Below are positions 34,512-43,840 of a stretch of DNA of 64,000 bases, in pieces; positions within the stretch are counted from its first letter, which is position 1; each line of letters opens with the position of its first letter. The DNA comes from Thiothrix eikelboomii (GTDB lineage: Bacteria > Pseudomonadota > Gammaproteobacteria > Thiotrichales > Thiotrichaceae). The translations under genes were made by a program, and so were the position numbers. The notes below the pieces were generated by a model. The model made no database searches. It was not told the DNA's origin and saw only the letters and a program-made list of their open reading frames with translations. The stretch is from contig NZ_FUYB01000007.1 of NCBI RefSeq assembly GCF_900167255.1, positions 1 through 64,000 on the forward strand. The letters run 5' to 3'.

Positions 34512-35206
34512 TTAGCTTTTGAAGCTAAGCGCTCTTGAGTGGTCTGAGCAATCTTATTTCTTAAATAAATCGGCTGTGCTTGCTGAGCGGGTAAGGCCTT
34601 ACCCGCTTGATAATCCTGCCAAGCCAATTGAGCGATAAACTCTGCCGATGGCAGCCAATCAGGATAACTAGTCGTTAACAGGGGCGCGGCACGCTCCGCT
34701 AACTCAGGATAGGCTGACCAACCATTGCCAACGGCCACCCAGTCAGCACTAGCAGGTAACTCAATAGCCGATGGACTTAAAACCTGCTCTTCACCGAGTA
34801 ACTGTAGTTGTCCTGCGACCACAGCATACTTACCCCAATACACTTCACCCATCCGCGCATCTAAAGCGACTAAGAGTTTGCTGGCCTGAGTTTGCTGATA
34901 AGCCTGCTGAGCTAAAGCCGCTAAAGTCGAAATCGGCAAGACTGGTTTATCAGCGGCTAAAGCCAAACCTTGTGCCACTCCCGTCGCTATCCGCAGACCA
35001 GTAAATGCACCAGGACCACGCCCAAAAGCAATCGCATCTATATCCACCAGCCTTAAACTAGCCTGCTTCAATACTGATTCCACCATCGGCAGGATCAATT
35101 GGGTATGCGCCCGTGGTGTCATTTCAAACTCAGTAAAACAGGCTGTAATCGTCAACACGCTGGCAGAGCACGCATCACTGGAAGTATCAAGAGCTAAGAT
35201 CGGCAT
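34508..35206 (-). CDS. tsaB: tRNA threonylcarbamoyladenosine protein TsaB
   Basis: TsaB is the catalytically silent partner of TsaD in making t6A37 of ANN-decoding tRNAs. The 232 residues start MPILALDTSSDACSAS and contain RAHTQLILPMVESVL and FGRGPGAFTGLRIATGVAQGLA, both family hallmarks. Its ATG lies inside the yoaA-like gene 3' end (20-bp overlap), a common pairing in gammaproteobacteria. Confidence 0.93.
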   Translation of the reverse strand: MPILALDTSSDACSASVLTITACFTEFEMTPRAHTQLILPMVESVLKQASLRLVDIDAIAFGRGPGAFTGLRIATGVAQGLALAADKPVLPISTLAALAQQAYQQTQASKLLVALDARMGEVYWGKYAVVAGQLQLLGEEQVLSPSAIELPASADWVAVGNGWSAYPELAERAAPLLTTSYPDWLPSAEFIAQLAWQDYQAGKALPAQQAQPIYLRNKIAQTTQERLASKAN

Positions 35207-37178
35207 GAGTATCGTTGGCTATCGGAGTAGTCGGAGTAGGTGGAGGTTTTAAGGGGCGTTCCTGAGAGAAAAAGCGTTCAACCACTTCAAGCTTTTGAGT
35301 GCGCGGCATGCGGGGCAAGCTCTCTAAAAATACCGAGCCATAACGACGAGTGCGTAAACGTGCATCACAAATCATCAATAAGCCGCGATCTTCTTGATCT
35401 CGAATTAACCGCCCGACCCCTTGTTTTAAGGCAATCACCGCTTGGGGTAATTGATAATCGGCAAAAGGATTACCGCCTTCACGGCGCAAGGTTTCAAGAC
35501 GTGCTTCTAACACCGGATCATTCGGCGCAGCAAAGGGCAATTTATCAATAATCACACAGCTCAAAGCTTCACCACGGACATCGACACCTTCCCAGAAACT
35601 AGCCGTACCTAATAAAACAGCATTGCCGAACTCACGGAATTTATCAATCATTTCACGCTGCGGCGATTCACCTTGAATCAATAGCGGATACTCAAACTCA
35701 CCCTCGAGTAATTCCGCCGCCTCATGCATCGCCCGATAACTGGTAAACAGCATAAACGTCCGCCCACCACATGCTTTAATCACTGGCAGTGCCGCAGAGA
35801 CCATTTTTTCAATGAAATCGGGCTGCTGTGGCTCAGGTAAACCACTAGGCAAATACATTAGAGCATGATGCCAATAATCAAAGGGACTATCGAGCTTTAG
35901 TGTCGTGGCGTGGTCGATGCCTAAGCGCTTCGTAAAATGTTCAAACGAATCCCCTACCGCTAAAGTCGCAGAAGTCATCACCCAACGACAAGGCAAGGCC
36001 TCCATACAACGCTGCAAAGGCGCGGCAACATCTAAAGGGGTCGCGGTGAGGGTAAAACTACGAGTAAAGGTTTCAAACCACTGAATCACATCGGTTTGTG
36101 GTGTTTGCATGCGGGCTAGGCGCTGGCGTAGTTCAGCTAAACGCTCATGGCACAAGGCTAAACCCTTACTGCGCTCCACGACCTCTGCCAAATCGGTTTC
36201 TAGCGCTTGCATCGCGCTCAGCAGTGCATGCGTATGCTCAATAATACCCGGTCTATCGCGCATCATTAACCATGAAGAACGCTGCCCCGGTGCATCCATC
36301 ACTAAACGTAAATCTAAAACCGACTTATCAAATACGGATAGCTTGTCACGTAGTGCTGGCATATCTTTAGCATTCACCAACAGCTCAGCGAGCAAATCAC
36401 GCGACCACTCTTGTAATTGGCGGCTACTGACAGTTTCACTAAAAAAGGTAGACGCGATTTCAGGTAATTGATGCGCCTCATCTAAAACCACCACCTCAGC
36501 CGCTGGCAATAACTCACCAAAGCCCTCTTCTTTCAAAGCGAGATCCGCAAAAAATAAATGATGGTTAACAATGACTACATCGGCTTCTTGGGCTTTACGG
36601 CGTGCTTTGACTACAAAGCAATCACTGTAGTATTCACATTCTAAACCCGCGCAATTTTCTACGGTTGAAGTCACTTTAGGCCAGACTTCAGCATCATGGG
36701 GAATCGCGGTCATTTCTGCAATATCGCCCGTTTCAGTGAGTCGACTCCAGCTTTCCAAACGGCGTAACCAGCCAATCTCACGTCGATCCGTAAAACGTCC
36801 TTCCTCTAAAGTCAGATCTAAACGATTTAAGCACAGATAATTGGCTCGACCCTTTAACAAGGCGGCATGAATAGGTAACTTTAAAGCTTCACGTACAACG
36901 GGTAAGTCTTTGAAAAACAGTTGGTCTTGAAGGGTTTTACTCCCTGTGGAAAGGATAACGCGCTCACCAGAGGCTAAAGTGGGAATCAAATAAGCAAAGG
37001 TTTTGCCGACCCCCGTACCCGCCTCCACTACTAAAATCCCCTCGCTCGCTAATAACTCAGTAATTGCCTTAGCCATTGCTTGCTGCTGAGGGCGCGGCTG
37101 AAAACCGGGCAGGTTAGCGGATAAAGCCCCCCCTTCTTCAAGCCAAGCTAAAGCGGACTGCTGATCAGCTGGTTTCAC
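35187..37178 (-). CDS. yoaA: YoaA/DinG-family Fe-S DNA helicase
   Basis: YoaA is an XPD-like 5'-3' helicase that helps tolerate replication damage. The 663 residues begin at a GTG and show Walker A EAGTGVGKT (52-60), four cysteines of the expected Fe-S domain (116, 176, 181, 187), the DEAH box VVLDEAHQLPE (230-240), GTASFWEGVDVRG and the motif VI GVGRLIRDQEDRG. Size and pairing with tsaB favour YoaA over DinG. Neighbouring TsaB starts within its end. Confidence 0.9.
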   Translation of the reverse strand: MKPADQQSALAWLEEGGALSANLPGFQPRPQQQAMAKAITELLASEGILVVEAGTGVGKTFAYLIPTLASGERVILSTGSKTLQDQLFFKDLPVVREALKLPIHAALLKGRANYLCLNRLDLTLEEGRFTDRREIGWLRRLESWSRLTETGDIAEMTAIPHDAEVWPKVTSTVENCAGLECEYYSDCFVVKARRKAQEADVVIVNHHLFFADLALKEEGFGELLPAAEVVVLDEAHQLPEIASTFFSETVSSRQLQEWSRDLLAELLVNAKDMPALRDKLSVFDKSVLDLRLVMDAPGQRSSWLMMRDRPGIIEHTHALLSAMQALETDLAEVVERSKGLALCHERLAELRQRLARMQTPQTDVIQWFETFTRSFTLTATPLDVAAPLQRCMEALPCRWVMTSATLAVGDSFEHFTKRLGIDHATTLKLDSPFDYWHHALMYLPSGLPEPQQPDFIEKMVSAALPVIKACGGRTFMLFTSYRAMHEAAELLEGEFEYPLLIQGESPQREMIDKFREFGNAVLLGTASFWEGVDVRGEALSCVIIDKLPFAAPNDPVLEARLETLRREGGNPFADYQLPQAVIALKQGVGRLIRDQEDRGLLMICDARLRTRRYGSVFLESLPRMPRTQKLEVVERFFSQERPLKPPPTPTTPIANDTHADLSS

Positions 37179-37196
37179 AATCCGCTCTCACTGTCA

Positions 37197-38024
37197 TTAG
37201 TTGGCTAAACGCTGTGCACGTAACCGGATCGCAGCATCATCCGGGGCTAAATCTAAGGCTTTTCTCGCCATTGAGGTGGCTTGTGATTTATTCCCCATTT
37301 GCTCATTCACTTCAGCTAAGCGTATCCATAAATGTGCATCATTCGGCGCAATCCGTAAAGCTCGCTCTAAAGTCGTTGCCGCTCGATCTGGCTTACCTAC
37401 ACTCAATTCATTATTGGCCTGCTTTAATAGTACAGTGACGACGGGTGAAGAACTGCTCGCCGCTTGAGACGTACTACTCGTCGTTGAGTCAGTCTGACCT
37501 GACCCAAGCTGAGTCGTACCTGTACCAGTTTGTGGAGGCACAACCGTACTGGTACTCGGTGGCGCAGTTTTTTCTGCAGGTAAATCTAATACTTCCACTT
37601 GCACCTTACTTTGGTCCCAAAAAGGTAGCTCTGCAGGTTTAGTCGGAGTCACAGTTTGTGTTTGGCGACTCGGTGTAGGTGGTTTTTCTGGAATATAAGT
37701 AACAGCGGGCCCGCTTGGTTTTTTAGTGGGGCGCGACTCAGGTAAAGGCTCAGCAACAATTTTCGGACGTGCTTCAATCGGTGTAACCGTCGGCGGTGGA
37801 TCAAAACGACGAGGTTGCTGCACGGGAGGTGCTTGTACTTGAATGTGGGGAGGAACAGGCAGTGGCCTAGTCTCTAAAGGCATCGCTTGTGGTACAGGTG
37901 GCATGGGTGCTGAATACATCGGCTCTGGCACATAAGCAGGCGCACAAGCACTTAAACCCGCCGCAACTAAAGCGAAAGGCAGATAAGCGAGGATCATTTT
38001 TTTATGAGCGATCGGCATGTTCAT
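37197..38024 (-). CDS. Pro-rich TPR lipoprotein, probable PBP1b activator (LpoP-like)
   Basis: The 275 residues have a lipoprotein signal (LVAAGLSAC, lipid cysteine about residue 27), a long Pro/Thr/Ser-rich flexible stretch, and a C-terminal TPR pair (LLKQANNELSVGKPDRAATTLERALRIAPNDAHLWI and following). It starts inside the mrcB stop (TGATG), so both are translated together. In Pseudomonas the activator of PBP1b, LpoP, is a TPR lipoprotein beside mrcB; the same order and architecture here make this the likely role. The sequence identity cannot be checked here. Confidence 0.72.
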   Translation of the reverse strand: MNMPIAHKKMILAYLPFALVAAGLSACAPAYVPEPMYSAPMPPVPQAMPLETRPLPVPPHIQVQAPPVQQPRRFDPPPTVTPIEARPKIVAEPLPESRPTKKPSGPAVTYIPEKPPTPSRQTQTVTPTKPAELPFWDQSKVQVEVLDLPAEKTAPPSTSTVVPPQTGTGTTQLGSGQTDSTTSSTSQAASSSSPVVTVLLKQANNELSVGKPDRAATTLERALRIAPNDAHLWIRLAEVNEQMGNKSQATSMARKALDLAPDDAAIRLRAQRLAN

Positions 38025-40606
38025 CAGTTTCCCGGTTTGTTCATAAGATCATCTACCCAAGTACCATTAGCGGGCGCTGGAGCAGGTGCTGGGCGCGGAG
38101 CAGCCGGACGCGGAGCAGCTGGACGTGGTACGGGTGCTGGACGGGGCGTTGCTTGAGGCGCAGCAGTTGCAGGTCGAGCCTGTGCAGGCGCTGGGGCTGC
38201 AGCTGGTAGACCTGTTTCAGAAATCGGTGCTTCTGGCTGGGGTTCTGCACAATAACTGACCTTTTGCGGCTGCGTCCCACGGATAAATGGCATTTTTGTG
38301 GACTTACCACAGGCTGGATTAAATAATAAACCTGTACTGGCATCCACATCGACCCAGATTAAGCGTGAGGATTGCCCGACTTTAAGCGGCTGGGAAGGCA
38401 TCACTTTCATCATATCAGCCCAGACTTTTAAGGCCCCTGTCCCTCCTGTCATATTGGTCGGTTTACTATCATCACGGCCAACCCAAACTGTCATCACATG
38501 CTGACCTGAGAAACCTGCAAACCAACTGTCTTTCTTATCATTGGTCGTCCCTGTTTTACCAGCCACCGCCTTCCAACTTGGTAAGACCCCTTGCAAGGCT
38601 TTTGCTGTACCATTAGTGGTAACTTGATGCATGCCAAAATTCAGCATTTCTACCGATTCTGGGCGGGCAACTTGCTGGACGGTGAGCGGATAACGAGTCA
38701 AGGTTTTGCCATTCGACACATTCATCACACTACGAATCGACTTTAAGGGCGAGTAAGAGCCATTTGCAGCCAAAGTTTGATACATTTGCTGTACATCAAA
38801 AGGCGCTAATTCTAAAGCACCTAATAAAATCGCCGGATACGCCGGAATGTCCTTCTTAATCCCCAAGTCACCAAGGGTTTTAATCACTTTATCTAAGCCG
38901 ACTTCCACGCCTACCCGCACAGCGGGCGTATTGCGTGACATCATTAAGGCCTGCATCACCGTCATGGTGCCCGTAAAGCGCTGATCATAGTTACCCGGTT
39001 GCCAATACTTATTCCGACCGATTTTCACGGTCACTGCTGCATCGCTGACCCGATCCCCGAGCGAACCGTATTTGCCCTTGGCCTCAAAAGCCGCTAAATA
39101 AATGGCAGGCTTGACTAAAGAACCAATCTGGCGCTGTGCAATCAGAGCATGATTATAACCGGGATAACGCACATCTAAGCCTCCGACTAGGGCAATGACT
39201 TCGCCACCTTGTACGGTACTAATCACCATTGCCCCGCTTAATTTATTCTTCGGGATGCGATTCGCCCGCTCCAACTGCTGGACTCGCTTAATCACAATTT
39301 GCTCAGCCGTCAACTGGACAATTGGATCCATTGACGTAAAGATTAGCAAACCCTCCGAACGCAAATCCTCTTCACGGTAATCACGTTGTAATTGTAAGCG
39401 CACTAAATCCAAATAAGCGGGAAAAGGACTAGCCCCTGAAGGCCGATGCTCGCTGACCCCTAAGGGTCGACTGCGGGCTTCGCTCGCTTCGGCTGAAGTC
39501 AACACCCCTTCTTGCTCCATCACTGTCAGCACTAGATTGCGCCGCTCGAGGGCGCGCTCAGGAAAACGCCGTGGATTATAGAAGGCCGCCCCTTTGGCTA
39601 AACCAATCAATAAGGCAATTTGATCCGACTTAAGCTCACGAACCGGGCGGTTGAAATAGAATTGTGCCGCTAGACCAAAGCCATGAATAGCACGATCACC
39701 ATCCTGTCCTAAATAAATTTCATTTAAATAGGCCTCAAGAATTTCTTGCTTGGTATAATGTAATTCGAGTAACAAAGCCATCAAGGCTTCTTTAAGCTTG
39801 CGCTCCCAACTACGTTCATTGGTCAGATAAAAGTTTTTCACCAATTGCTGGGTGATGGTACTGCCACCTTGCACGGTTTGTCCGGCTTTCAGGTTGGTCA
39901 CCATCGCCCGTGCAATCGCTAGCGGATTGACACCTTGATGCTCGTAGAACTTTTTATCTTCTACCGCCAATAAGCCGTTAATTAACAAAGGTGAGACATC
40001 TTTAATTCGCACCAACACCCGATCTTCATTTTGACTGGGATAGAAATTCCCGATCAGGACTGGCTCAACCCGCATCAGGGGTAAAGGTTCTTGACCATTG
40101 GCTAATGCCAATGATTTTACTTTGCCACGCGCTAGACTCACCTTAATACTACGGGCAGGCTCCATATCTTCTGCAAACTGGAAGCCACGGGTGACAATTT
40201 CAAAATTCTCACCTTTACGGAAATATTGCCCGGTTTCGGTCGGGGTTTTATCCATTTCTGCGTAATTGAGCAATTTCAACTCTTGCTCTAAGTGATCAGC
40301 ATACAGCTGCTGACCATTAAATAACTCTAAAGGCCGTGCAAAGACCCGCGCAGGCAAAGCCCAACGACGGCCTTCAAATTGCTTACGCACGATCTCATCG
40401 AGCTGCATGGAATACACCACCAGCGCTAATACACCTAACACGAGGCCAACAATTAAAACAATGCGGAAAACCCGCCCAAAAAGTCGCATAAAAAACCCGA
40501 TTCCTTTCACGGGAAAAAGCCACCAAGCAGTCCGTGATTTTTCTATCACTGCGGGCGGATTCTGATTCGATTCCTGAGTCAACGTGCTGTCCTGCTGAAT
40601 GTGCAA
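38024..40606 (-). CDS. mrcB: Bifunctional penicillin-binding protein 1b (glycosyltransferase/transpeptidase)
   Basis: PBP1b polymerises and crosslinks peptidoglycan. The 860 residues have a cytoplasmic tail, one membrane helix (about 55-75), the UB2H-like region, the GT51 domain (AVEDKKFYEHQGVNPLAIAR with the catalytic glutamate, GGSTITQQLVKNFYLT), and a transpeptidase with IGSLVKPAIYL (SxxK serine), the SRN motif MMSRNTPA and GKTGTTND. A Pro-Ala-rich repetitive tail of about 50 residues ends it. The start is a TTG at 40604-40606, just after an in-frame stop; no upstream ATG exists in frame. The LpoP-like activator gene is coupled downstream. Confidence 0.93.
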   Translation of the reverse strand: MHIQQDSTLTQESNQNPPAVIEKSRTAWWLFPVKGIGFFMRLFGRVFRIVLIVGLVLGVLALVVYSMQLDEIVRKQFEGRRWALPARVFARPLELFNGQQLYADHLEQELKLLNYAEMDKTPTETGQYFRKGENFEIVTRGFQFAEDMEPARSIKVSLARGKVKSLALANGQEPLPLMRVEPVLIGNFYPSQNEDRVLVRIKDVSPLLINGLLAVEDKKFYEHQGVNPLAIARAMVTNLKAGQTVQGGSTITQQLVKNFYLTNERSWERKLKEALMALLLELHYTKQEILEAYLNEIYLGQDGDRAIHGFGLAAQFYFNRPVRELKSDQIALLIGLAKGAAFYNPRRFPERALERRNLVLTVMEQEGVLTSAEASEARSRPLGVSEHRPSGASPFPAYLDLVRLQLQRDYREEDLRSEGLLIFTSMDPIVQLTAEQIVIKRVQQLERANRIPKNKLSGAMVISTVQGGEVIALVGGLDVRYPGYNHALIAQRQIGSLVKPAIYLAAFEAKGKYGSLGDRVSDAAVTVKIGRNKYWQPGNYDQRFTGTMTVMQALMMSRNTPAVRVGVEVGLDKVIKTLGDLGIKKDIPAYPAILLGALELAPFDVQQMYQTLAANGSYSPLKSIRSVMNVSNGKTLTRYPLTVQQVARPESVEMLNFGMHQVTTNGTAKALQGVLPSWKAVAGKTGTTNDKKDSWFAGFSGQHVMTVWVGRDDSKPTNMTGGTGALKVWADMMKVMPSQPLKVGQSSRLIWVDVDASTGLLFNPACGKSTKMPFIRGTQPQKVSYCAEPQPEAPISETGLPAAAPAPAQARPATAAPQATPRPAPVPRPAAPRPAAPRPAPAPAPANGTWVDDLMNKPGN

Positions 40607-40855
40607 CTATGCCAATATTGACCAACTTCATGTTGGCCTAGTTCAAGCCAGTGCTAACACTAGCGCAAACGCCTACGGATTTTACACAATAACCTTGCAG
40701 GAAACATTAACCTCCTGTGCAAGTTTAGTGGATAAGCCCGGAAATATGGATGCCTCGCAACAAAAATCAACCACTACAGCACTCAAAGCTTCTGGACATT
40801 TGCCTGCTGATAGTTTCTAGTAAACGCCATTTTCTGCTTAGATGGGTCGCTTGGC

Positions 40856-41458
40856 ATGTTGCATGATTTAGTCAATTGGTTGCTCGAAACTGTAGGTGCT
40901 TGGGGTTATACAGGAATTTTTATCTTAATGGCGATGGAATCAACCGTCCTGCCAGTCCCGAGTGAACTGGTGTTAATTCCGGCGGGCTATCTAGCCCATC
41001 AAGGTGAAATGAGCTTTTCTTTAATTCTGTTAGCCTCCACTTTAGGTAGTTTAGCAGGCGCCTCACTCAACTATATCTTAGCTTTATGGCTAGGCCGCCC
41101 GTTTTTAAATAAATATGGCAAATACTTTTTCGTGCGCCCAGAGCTGCTACAAAAAACCGATGCGTTCTTCTTTAAACACGGGGCAATCTCTACCTTTACT
41201 GGACGCTTAATCTTGGGGATTCGGCATCTGATCTCTATTCCAGCCGGTTTAACACGAATGAACTTTGCTAAGTTTAGCTTTTATACCTGCCTAGGCGCAG
41301 CGGTTTGGTCATTAGTACTGATGCTGATGGGCTATTTCATTGGTGGCAATGAGCAGTTGATTAAAGATAACCTACCGGTGATGACTGCAGCAATTTTAGG
41401 CTCAGTGGCTTTAATTATTACGGTGTATTATTTCTGGCAAAAACGCCAAAAAGCTTAG
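40856..41458 (+). CDS. DedA/VTT-family membrane protein
   Basis: The 200 residues have five or six hydrophobic segments and family marks: MESTVLPVPSELVLIPAGYLA (with the conserved acidic residue and prolines), GSLAGASLNYILALWLGRP, and FFFKHGAISTFTGRLILGIRHLISIPAGLTRM with the conserved arginines. DedA proteins support membrane homeostasis, and some translocate undecaprenyl phosphate; this member's job is unknown. Close to mrcB but on the opposite strand. Confidence 0.85.
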   Translation: MLHDLVNWLLETVGAWGYTGIFILMAMESTVLPVPSELVLIPAGYLAHQGEMSFSLILLASTLGSLAGASLNYILALWLGRPFLNKYGKYFFVRPELLQKTDAFFFKHGAISTFTGRLILGIRHLISIPAGLTRMNFAKFSFYTCLGAAVWSLVLMLMGYFIGGNEQLIKDNLPVMTAAILGSVALIITVYYFWQKRQKA

Positions 41459-41511
41459 GCAGCCAATGAACCATTAAAAACAAGTGATCAACTTAGCGGC
41501 TGGCGGCTTGA

Positions 41512-41895
41512 CTATGAGCCTTGCCCTGTTAGGCTCATACTCGATTCAGAACAGATCATTTTTATTCGAGTTATTGCTTGCAAACGTCGGCTATCTTCTT
41601 GATAAATAGATTCATCTTGGCTAGCCAACTGCAACTGCTTGAGCATTGCTTGCGCCCAAGGGCTTAACTGAGGATGCAACTGATAATGCACCCACAAACC
41701 CAATTTACGATCTTGCAACACACTCGCCTCCCGCAAAATAGCGAGATGCCGCGAGATTTTTGGCTGAGCTAAACCGAGTGCTTCCGTCAACTCACAAACA
41801 CACAACTCAGGGTATTGCACCAATAAACTTAAAATTCGCAAGCGGGTTTGATCCGCCAAGGCTTTAGTAAATACCTCTAAACTTAAACTTGTCAT
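41512..41895 (-). CDS. ArsR-family metal-sensing repressor
   Basis: The 127 residues fold as a winged helix: TRLRILSLLVQYPELCVCELTEALGLAQPKISRHLAILREASVL. The Cys32-x-Cys34 pair in ELCVCEL matches the arsenic-binding site of classical ArsR. I start at the ATG at 41893-41895, which overlaps the transporter stop by 4 bp (ATGA); the frame continues 23 codons upstream. No arsB, acr3 or arsC is adjacent; the coupled gene encodes a LysE-type exporter. Whether it senses As(III) or another ligand is open. Confidence 0.85.
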   Translation of the reverse strand: MTSLSLEVFTKALADQTRLRILSLLVQYPELCVCELTEALGLAQPKISRHLAILREASVLQDRKLGLWVHYQLHPQLSPWAQAMLKQLQLASQDESIYQEDSRRLQAITRIKMICSESSMSLTGQGS

Positions 41896-42509
41896 GGCTT
41901 TAAAATTAATCCCAGTGCAATCGCCCACATAATGACACCAATTAAAACATCTAGCCGCTGCCAACTTTTCGGGCTAGCAAACCAAGGGGCTAGTTTCTTG
42001 CCACCCCACGCCAATAAGCTAAACCAACACAAAGAAGCCAAACACGCACCTAAGGCAAACCACGCAGGCTCATCACCGGGTAATTGCCCACCAATGCTAC
42101 CGAGCAAAATTACCGTATCCAGATAGACATGTGGATTGAGCAAACTGAGCGCCGCCACGGTTAGTAAAGCGGCTACTAAACTTTGTTGAGCTACGGTTTG
42201 CGTCTGTGCGAGTTGCAAACTGCTCGGCTGCCAAGCCCGTTTAAACGCCAACCCCCCATAAACAAACAAAAATAAGGCGCCTCCCCATAAAGCTAAGTTT
42301 AACAGGGCTGGATGCGCTTCAATCAGTGCACCTAAGCCCCAAACACCGGCTAGGATTAGAACGACATCAATCAAAATACAAGTAGCAGCGACTGCCACCA
42401 CATGCTGATGACGCAAAGCACTGGTGAGCACGAAGGCATTTTGTGCGCCAATCGCAATAATCAAACTTGCCCCAATGCCAAAGCCTTGGAGTGCGGCCAT
42501 TACAGACAT
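41892..42509 (-). CDS. LysE/ArgO-family amino acid exporter
   Basis: The 205 residues form about six membrane helices and start with GFGIGASLIIAIGAQNAFVL, the LysE/ArgO signature, followed by a hydrophobic central loop (ALLTVAALSLLNPHVYLDTVILLG, also family-typical). Family members export arginine or lysine. The 3' end overlaps the ArsR gene start by 4 bp, so both are one transcript. The coupling with a Cys-x-Cys ArsR is unusual; classical lysE or argO is controlled by a LysR-type regulator. Confidence 0.85.
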   Translation of the reverse strand: MSVMAALQGFGIGASLIIAIGAQNAFVLTSALRHQHVVAVAATCILIDVVLILAGVWGLGALIEAHPALLNLALWGGALFLFVYGGLAFKRAWQPSSLQLAQTQTVAQQSLVAALLTVAALSLLNPHVYLDTVILLGSIGGQLPGDEPAWFALGACLASLCWFSLLAWGGKKLAPWFASPKSWQRLDVLIGVIMWAIALGLILKP

Positions 42510-42574
42510 AAATTATTCAGCCTTTTAAACAATAAGTTCTCATAATTCTTGCCCCTCTTTGTCGCATATTTCCT

Positions 42575-42589
42575 TATAATGTGTCGACA
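42575..42589 (+). promoter_or_regulatory. talC -10 box and TGTCGACA palindrome at the likely start
   Basis: TATAAT (42575-42580) is followed within two bases by TGTCGACA (42582-42589), so the palindrome would cover the transcription start. No good -35 hexamer is visible at 16-18 bp, so an activator may be needed. The site lies 26 bp before the talC start codon. Confidence 0.4.
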
Positions 42590-42614
42590 AAATTATTAAA
42601 TGAGGCGTTTACGT

Positions 42615-43271
42615 ATGAAGTTTTTTATTGATACGGGTGATATTAATGAAATCCGTGAGCTATGTGCCACTGGAATGGTTGATGGGGTGACCACTAACCC
42701 CTCTTTAGTCGCTAGCTCTGGGCGTGATTTTATTTCCTTAATTCGTGAAATTACTGAAATTACTCCCGGTCCTGTCAGTGCTGAAGTATTGGCCACCGAT
42801 ACTGTGACTATGCTAAAAGAAGCTGAGGTACTCAGCAAAATTGCCAGCAATGTTTGTATTAAATTGCCCCTGACTGTTGATGGCCTACGGGCTTGTAAAC
42901 AGCTGTCTAGTCAAGGGATTAAAACCAATGTCACACTCTGCTTTAGCCCCCTACAAGCCCTGTTAGCCGCCAAAGCCGGAGCAACTTATGTCTCTCCCTT
43001 TGTCGGGCGCTTGGATGATATTGGCGAATTAGGTTCTGACTTAATCCGTCATATCATTAATGTCTATGACAACTATCCTGAATTACAAACCCAAGTCCTG
43101 GCTGCTTCCATTCGTAGCCCACAACATGTATTAGAAGCCGCCTATGCAGGCGCACATGTCGCCACCATTCCACCCAAAATTTTAAAACAGATGTATAACC
43201 ATCCGTTAACTGATAAGGGTTTAGCCAATTTTATGGCTGACTGGGCTAAAACGGGGCAAAAGCTGCTGTAA
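42615..43271 (+). CDS. talC: Transaldolase-like / fructose-6-phosphate aldolase family protein (TalC)
   Basis: Short transaldolases of this family interconvert sugar phosphates in the pentose phosphate pathway or cleave fructose-6-phosphate. I start at MKFFIDTG (42615), which has TGAGGCG upstream and matches the family start; the frame opens 5 codons earlier. The 218 residues have GVTTNPSLV, the Schiff-base lysine in [27 protein letters not shown] and [11 protein letters not shown]. The exact reaction is not decided by sequence. It ends 2 bp before the convergent NYN gene. Confidence 0.85.
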   Translation: MKFFIDTGDINEIRELCATGMVDGVTTNPSLVASSGRDFISLIREITEITPGPVSAEVLATDTVTMLKEAEVLSKIASNVCIKLPLTVDGLRACKQLSSQGIKTNVTLCFSPLQALLAAKAGATYVSPFVGRLDDIGELGSDLIRHIINVYDNYPELQTQVLAASIRSPQHVLEAAYAGAHVATIPPKILKQMYNHPLTDKGLANFMADWAKTGQKLL

Positions 43272-43273
43272 GT

Positions 43274-43747
43274 TTACAAGAGCAAATCGTCTTTAATCGG
43301 TATGTAACGAGTTGCACTATTGATTAAGGCATTCGAAGTCAAAATCGGCACGCCATAGACTTCAGTTTCGACTCGATATCGCTGCTGTATACGTTGCAGC
43401 AGCAAATCGAAATCGCCATCACCGGACGCTAGCAAAATCACATCCGTATGCGCGGCGGCTTCCATGACATCTAAAGTAATTCCCACATCCCAATCGCCTT
43501 TTGAAGAGCCATCTCGACGTTGAATATAGGGTTTCAGCTTGACCTGAAAGCCGATCCCTCTAAGAATATTTTGAAATTGCTGCTGTTTTTGATCACCTCG
43601 GTCAATCGCATAGGCATAAGCACTTACCACGATGCGATCATGGGTAACTTGCTGCCAAAACTTGTTGTAATCGAAATTACGGTTATAGGCATGCCGAGTG
43701 GTATAGTAGATATTTTGTACATCTACAAACAGACTAAGTTTCTTCAT
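43274..43747 (-). CDS. NYN-domain (LabA/DUF88-like) putative ribonuclease
   Basis: The 157 residues show the NYN/PIN-like fold: LFVDVQNIYYT with the first acidic residue, the basic RRDGSSKGDWDVGITLDVME, and LASGDGDFDLLLQRI. The conserved aspartates could coordinate metal for RNA cleavage. LabA relatives have varied roles, so only the class is called. Convergent with talC with a 2-bp gap. The C-terminus is short, with no extra domain. Confidence 0.8.
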   Translation of the reverse strand: MKKLSLFVDVQNIYYTTRHAYNRNFDYNKFWQQVTHDRIVVSAYAYAIDRGDQKQQQFQNILRGIGFQVKLKPYIQRRDGSSKGDWDVGITLDVMEAAAHTDVILLASGDGDFDLLLQRIQQRYRVETEVYGVPILTSNALINSATRYIPIKDDLLL

Positions 43748-43840
43748 GTAGCTATCTTACAACACTGTCGTGAATTTGCATGCCTTAAATCCTTAGTTAA
43801 TGAAACTTTGCTAACTATTTGATGCATCTACAGTTAGGCT

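Noticed and set aside
38053-38349. 98-residue antisense-frame protein within mrcB
   Set aside because: It is another-frame reading of the Pro-Ala-rich tail of PBP1b, with low complexity.
40599-40820. 73-residue open frame between mrcB and the DedA gene
   Set aside because: It begins inside mrcB on the other strand, has no ribosome site and no protein-like features.
41512-41540. Stem TATGAGCC/GGCTCATA at the end of the ArsR gene
   Set aside because: Lies in coding sequence with no T tract; not counted as a separate element.
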